Source of the DNA: Undaria pinnatifida | Taxonomy: Eukaryota; Sar; Phaeophyceae; Laminariales; Alariaceae | Reading direction: 5' to 3' | NCBI GenBank assembly: GCA_012845835.1 | Contig: JABAKD010000013.1 | Coordinates: 2,329,415-2,393,414 of the forward strand | DNA length: 64,000 nucleotides | Part shown: piece by piece, positions 61,901 through 64,000 of the stretch | Numbering within the stretch: position 1 is the first letter of the stretch | Layout: every line of letters begins with the position of its first letter | Position numbers and translations under genes: made by a program | The notes under the pieces: generated by a model | What the model saw: only the letters and a program-made list of their open reading frames with translations | Database searches by the model: none | Told to the model about the DNA's origin: nothing

Positions 61901-64000
61901 CTGTCATTCGTTGCCGTGGCAGAGGCAAAGACACACAAACAGAACCACTTAAGTTAGGATCAGGTACCACTGAGAACAACAAATACAACCTCAAGTAAAA
62001 GTGCGCGACCGAAACAACCGTGTTCAAACCTGTTTACACACAAGAAACTGTTCATCAAGTAGCCATTTTGTGTTTCCCGAAGCCCATGCCACGGTGGGGT
62101 AGATAGCGCCTTCATTCACCACCGTCTCAGCAACACTAGGGGCGACCTCTATCGCACCGTTCGCAGCATGCGTCTCGGAAGAATTCTGGTTGCCATTTTC
62201 GTGCTACTAACAGCGCGATAGAGATCGCCCCTAGTGTTGCTGACGGTGGTGAAATAAGACGTTATCTACCCCACCGTGGCACGGGCTTCGGAAATCACAA
62301 AATGGTAACTTGATGAACAATTGCCTGTGTGTACACAAGGAACATTAACCAAACCCTAAAAAGGTAGGAGAACGATATTGGGGAGTGGTCTAGCCCGTTT
62401 GGTCAGAAATGGCTACACCGAAGTTGGTAACCCGATCGTAGCACGCATCCTAAGAGCATTATACATCACGAAACAACCAGAGTATGCGTCACATTTCCAA
62501 TAGGCGGGGGTCACGAGTGGGGGCTCCTGGTAATGAGCGGTACGGCAAATTCTAAGGGAGAACAGGAGAAAAAAAATTATTTGGCGCCCGACGCCATTGA
62601 AACGCAGCCGGGAGTGCATCACAAACCTTCACACAAGGTGGCTCAAGGGTGGGGGCATGTGCGACCAAGGCAACAACATACGACAAAGATCAAGCGTGAC
62701 CAGAAAGTTCAAGCCTCCCGCGTGAACAGCGCCCCGGCTTCTGGAAAAAACACCTCGAGGATAGCTTTACAAGCCCCCCCCCCCCCCCCCCCCGCACCGC
62801 CAACACCACCACCACCACGTGACAATGATTTCCAAAGCCCCGTCGCGTGAGCTGTATGTTGGCAGCACTAACCTCGTGGGGAACGTTGAGCACGGCGTGT
62901 TCGGTGTCCATCTTGTACTGTTCCAGAGTTTCGAGGTCCTGCACTCTTACCACTGCGTGATTGCCCCTCTTCGGGTTCGGGCGGGTGCCGTACACCTGGT
63001 GGTGGAAGTACAGCTTTACCCCCTATAGGAACCACGGCATGTAGATGTGGTCGGAGGGTTTCGTTTCGGGAGCGCGGCACGCAATGATTGAAAGCGAAAG
63101 CGGCATGAGGGGGCGGGGATGGGGAGAGAGGGGGTGTGTTGTGTCGAAGAGGGGAGGACTAGGCTTATCTAAACAATTTTACTTGCGCCCTGCCCCGTCG
63201 CCTCCCTTACAGTTCCTGCATAGCGCACGAACAGGGGGGAGGGGATGATATGACATATGTGGCAACTTTAATGTTGACATTCTGTTAGACCGGGGTAAGC
63301 CCGGGCCGGCCGGAAGTTTTCGGTTAAACCTGGCACCGGACGTGGTCATCCATCGCGCCAGATGGGTGCCTTGAGTCACGGGCAATTCTTCAACACCGCC
63401 CAAACCACACTATCTACACGATATAGGAGCCCTAATACGCGATATGACCGTTGGAACTCCTACCATATACGAAAATATTAACCCACAACGCAACTAGAAA
63501 CATACTTGCGCAGCTTTCGTGGGCGTTGGTGCCAACTCCTGTACCCCCTCACCATGGCTTCAAGCTTTTCAAGGATGAGGATGGCCAGCAAGTCGAAGCC
63601 CTTTTGTTTTCCGTCTTCGTCCACAGGCACCTGGAACAACCGGTTGCGCCGAGAGTATTTGATCGTGTGATGTCATCAGCGGCCTCCAGAAGGCAGGCAA
63701 TAGCCGAAGCTGTTCATGAGACGATCAGAGGCCCTGAAAGGCAAACACAATTAACCCCTAGAAACCTACCCTATAGCCGAAGGGGTTGATGGTATGATGA
63801 GAGGTTTTTGGACGCATGCTAGGGCACAAGCGCAAGATTTGTTCTTCTGAGGCACCCCACTCTAGGACCTCTACTTGTACACCTTGCCCAAAACTGATTT
63901 GAAGAAAAACAAACGTGCTCCGCGACTTGAATGTTTCCGTGGCCTACGCATTCAACGGAAATATACTTACAAATTTTCCCCGAAAACCCAGACTATTTAG
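52925..64000 (-). CDS. Flavin-dependent amine oxidase family protein, C-terminal part (partial gene)
   Basis: Exons, 5' to 3' on the minus strand: 64,000-63,971 (runs off the window); 63,630-63,553; 63,022-62,873; 61,900-61,798; 61,059-60,975; 58,674-58,596; 57,005-56,873; 53,828-53,677; 53,021-52,925 (TGA; a GTGAGT at 52,932-52,927 could instead be a donor). Phases join except between 56,873 and 53,828, where a further exon or another donor is needed. Visible motifs follow the amine-oxidase fold: LEKLEAMGVKLYFHHQ (helix then strand of the FAD/substrate region), AVLNVPHEFILEVL (the usual AVPxxxL element), GTLLATYTQDDF, and near the end PFPGYNIHLVNEAYG with GGWLQSSLYSSERML, matching the PGxxxxGE...GWxxGAxxSG FAD-binding end of the family. 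The N-terminal dinucleotide-binding GxGxxG lies beyond the right edge. Substrate cannot be told. The intron after 58,596 has a GC donor. Confidence 0.75.
53907..54503 (-). CDS. Hypothetical 198-residue secreted or membrane-anchored protein
   Basis: Uninterrupted minus-strand ORF with ATG at 54,503 and a stop at 53,907. Residues 24-58 are hydrophobic (FGAVSYCTVVLLTISTVPLV), resembling a signal peptide or anchor, and are followed by a mixed-composition chain with four Cys (RCYGL, ETCRGN, RLCVTD, VDVCNM). It reads more like protein than surrounding frames. No family was recognised. It lies between two amine oxidase exons on the same strand, so it may be a nested gene, a transposon-borne gene, or unrecognised exon material of that gene. 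Confidence 0.35.
   Translation of the reverse strand: MFQRTGSRLWLSGTAIHCSIHRYLLFCSAARFGAVSYCTVVLLTISTVPLVCVHSPLSAGAHVRPTYSMPPGTIDEVKFSFDGASVNHIEGIDGFRLAEVGKQNQGEVITPYTRSRCYGLFNRVRTVPTTIGTNKSLIDYDETCRGNMVKADRRLCVTDILNFSREAKAVAGQLDIQFSSQQVDVCNMRRSTTATFRS
55924..55985. repeat. (TACCT)n microsatellite
   Basis: About eleven CTTAC units with one TATCT variant. Confidence 0.95.
58518..58550. repeat. (GAT)n microsatellite
   Basis: Nine GAT units then GGCGAT, in the intron just after the exon at 58,596. Confidence 0.9.
59330..59600 (-). mobile_element. Palindrome-core element (GAGTGAC family), minus copy
   Basis: The core GTCACTCGCGCGAGTGAC at 59,342-59,359 is an 18-bp perfect palindrome. Flanks (TTCCTTTGTGGTCTTAAGGT, GCGACATGAATCCGCCATG, GCAGAGTGACTCGTGCG) are the reverse complement of blocks in the 44,205 and 59,905 copies and match 14,345-14,570. 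Confidence 0.7.
59800..59910. repeat. CATACTAT-type microsatellite
   Basis: Imperfect runs of CATACTAT/ATCATACATA within the palindrome-core element region. Confidence 0.75.
59905..60140 (+). mobile_element. Palindrome-core element (GAGTGAC family), plus copy
   Basis: It begins CGCACGAGTGACTCTGTACC, contains a 24-bp perfect palindrome at 60,049-60,072 (core CACTCGCGCGAGTG flanked by GGGGT/ACCCC) and ends CCCCCTACCGTAGCATTGG. It may form one larger inverted unit with the minus copy at 59,330, spanning about 59,330-60,140. Confidence 0.7.
62028..62345. mobile_element. Foldback/MITE-like element, arms ~130 bp
   Basis: The left arm (62,028-62,165) pairs with the right arm (62,213-62,345) over blocks such as GTTCATCAAGTAGCCATTTT, GCCACGGTGGGGTAGATA and AGCAACACTAGGGGCGA. 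The 50-bp loop is unrelated. No coding capacity. It lies in the amine oxidase intron upstream of the exon at 61,900. Confidence 0.85.

Overview
The window looks like nuclear DNA of an intron-rich eukaryote. Three genes with exons of roughly 80-180 bp and introns of 0.3-6 kb lie in a background dense with tandem repeats, SINEs, foldback elements and decayed transposons. The gene style, the base composition, short TTAGGG-type arrays and tRNA-derived SINEs fit a stramenopile, most likely a brown alga. That placement is inference from style; no sequence search was possible. There is no operon structure, CRISPR array, rRNA or convincing functional tRNA gene.

Layout. (1) 891-3,669, minus strand: the 3' part of a gene encoding a very long Ser/Lys/Gly-rich low-complexity region followed by a Tudor-like module. 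(2) 3,670-13,600: no gene recognised; tandem repeats, a 717-bp TA-flanked terminal-inverted-repeat element, a tRNA-derived SINE and G-rich arrays. (3) 13,612-35,449, plus strand: 2-isopropylmalate synthase in 13 recognisable exons (540 visible residues). Every reading frame joins across 12 introns, and the catalytic barrel and C-terminal LeuA regulatory domain are complete; only the N-terminal targeting exon(s) are unresolved. Its introns hold a 2.15-kb TA-flanked transposon, SINE copies and a 0.4-kb TTTGG array. (4) 35,450-52,900: no host gene recognised; minisatellites, a 0.9-kb giant inverted repeat, a frameshifted reverse-transcriptase/RNase H relic and a tandem tRNA-related repeat. (5) 52,925-64,000, minus strand: the C-terminal two thirds of a flavin-dependent amine oxidase family gene, entering from the right edge; eight exons are placed and at least one is missing. 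A separate 198-codon minus-strand ORF lies inside or near it.

Most interesting signals: (a) several isopropylmalate synthase exons have a decayed copy of their exon edge, splice site and adjoining intron lying a few hundred bases away, pointing to intron growth by local tandem duplication across splice sites; (b) a 2.15-kb inverted-repeat transposon sits in one copy of a ~300-bp tandem repeat, so neighbouring units give an in-window empty site proving TA target duplication; (c) a small element family has an 18-24 bp perfect palindrome at its core; (d) two SINE families, and a 345-bp-arm inverted repeat that could be transcribed into a hairpin.

The three genes show no evident functional link: leucine biosynthesis, a probable chromatin or nuclear Tudor-like protein, and an amine oxidase.
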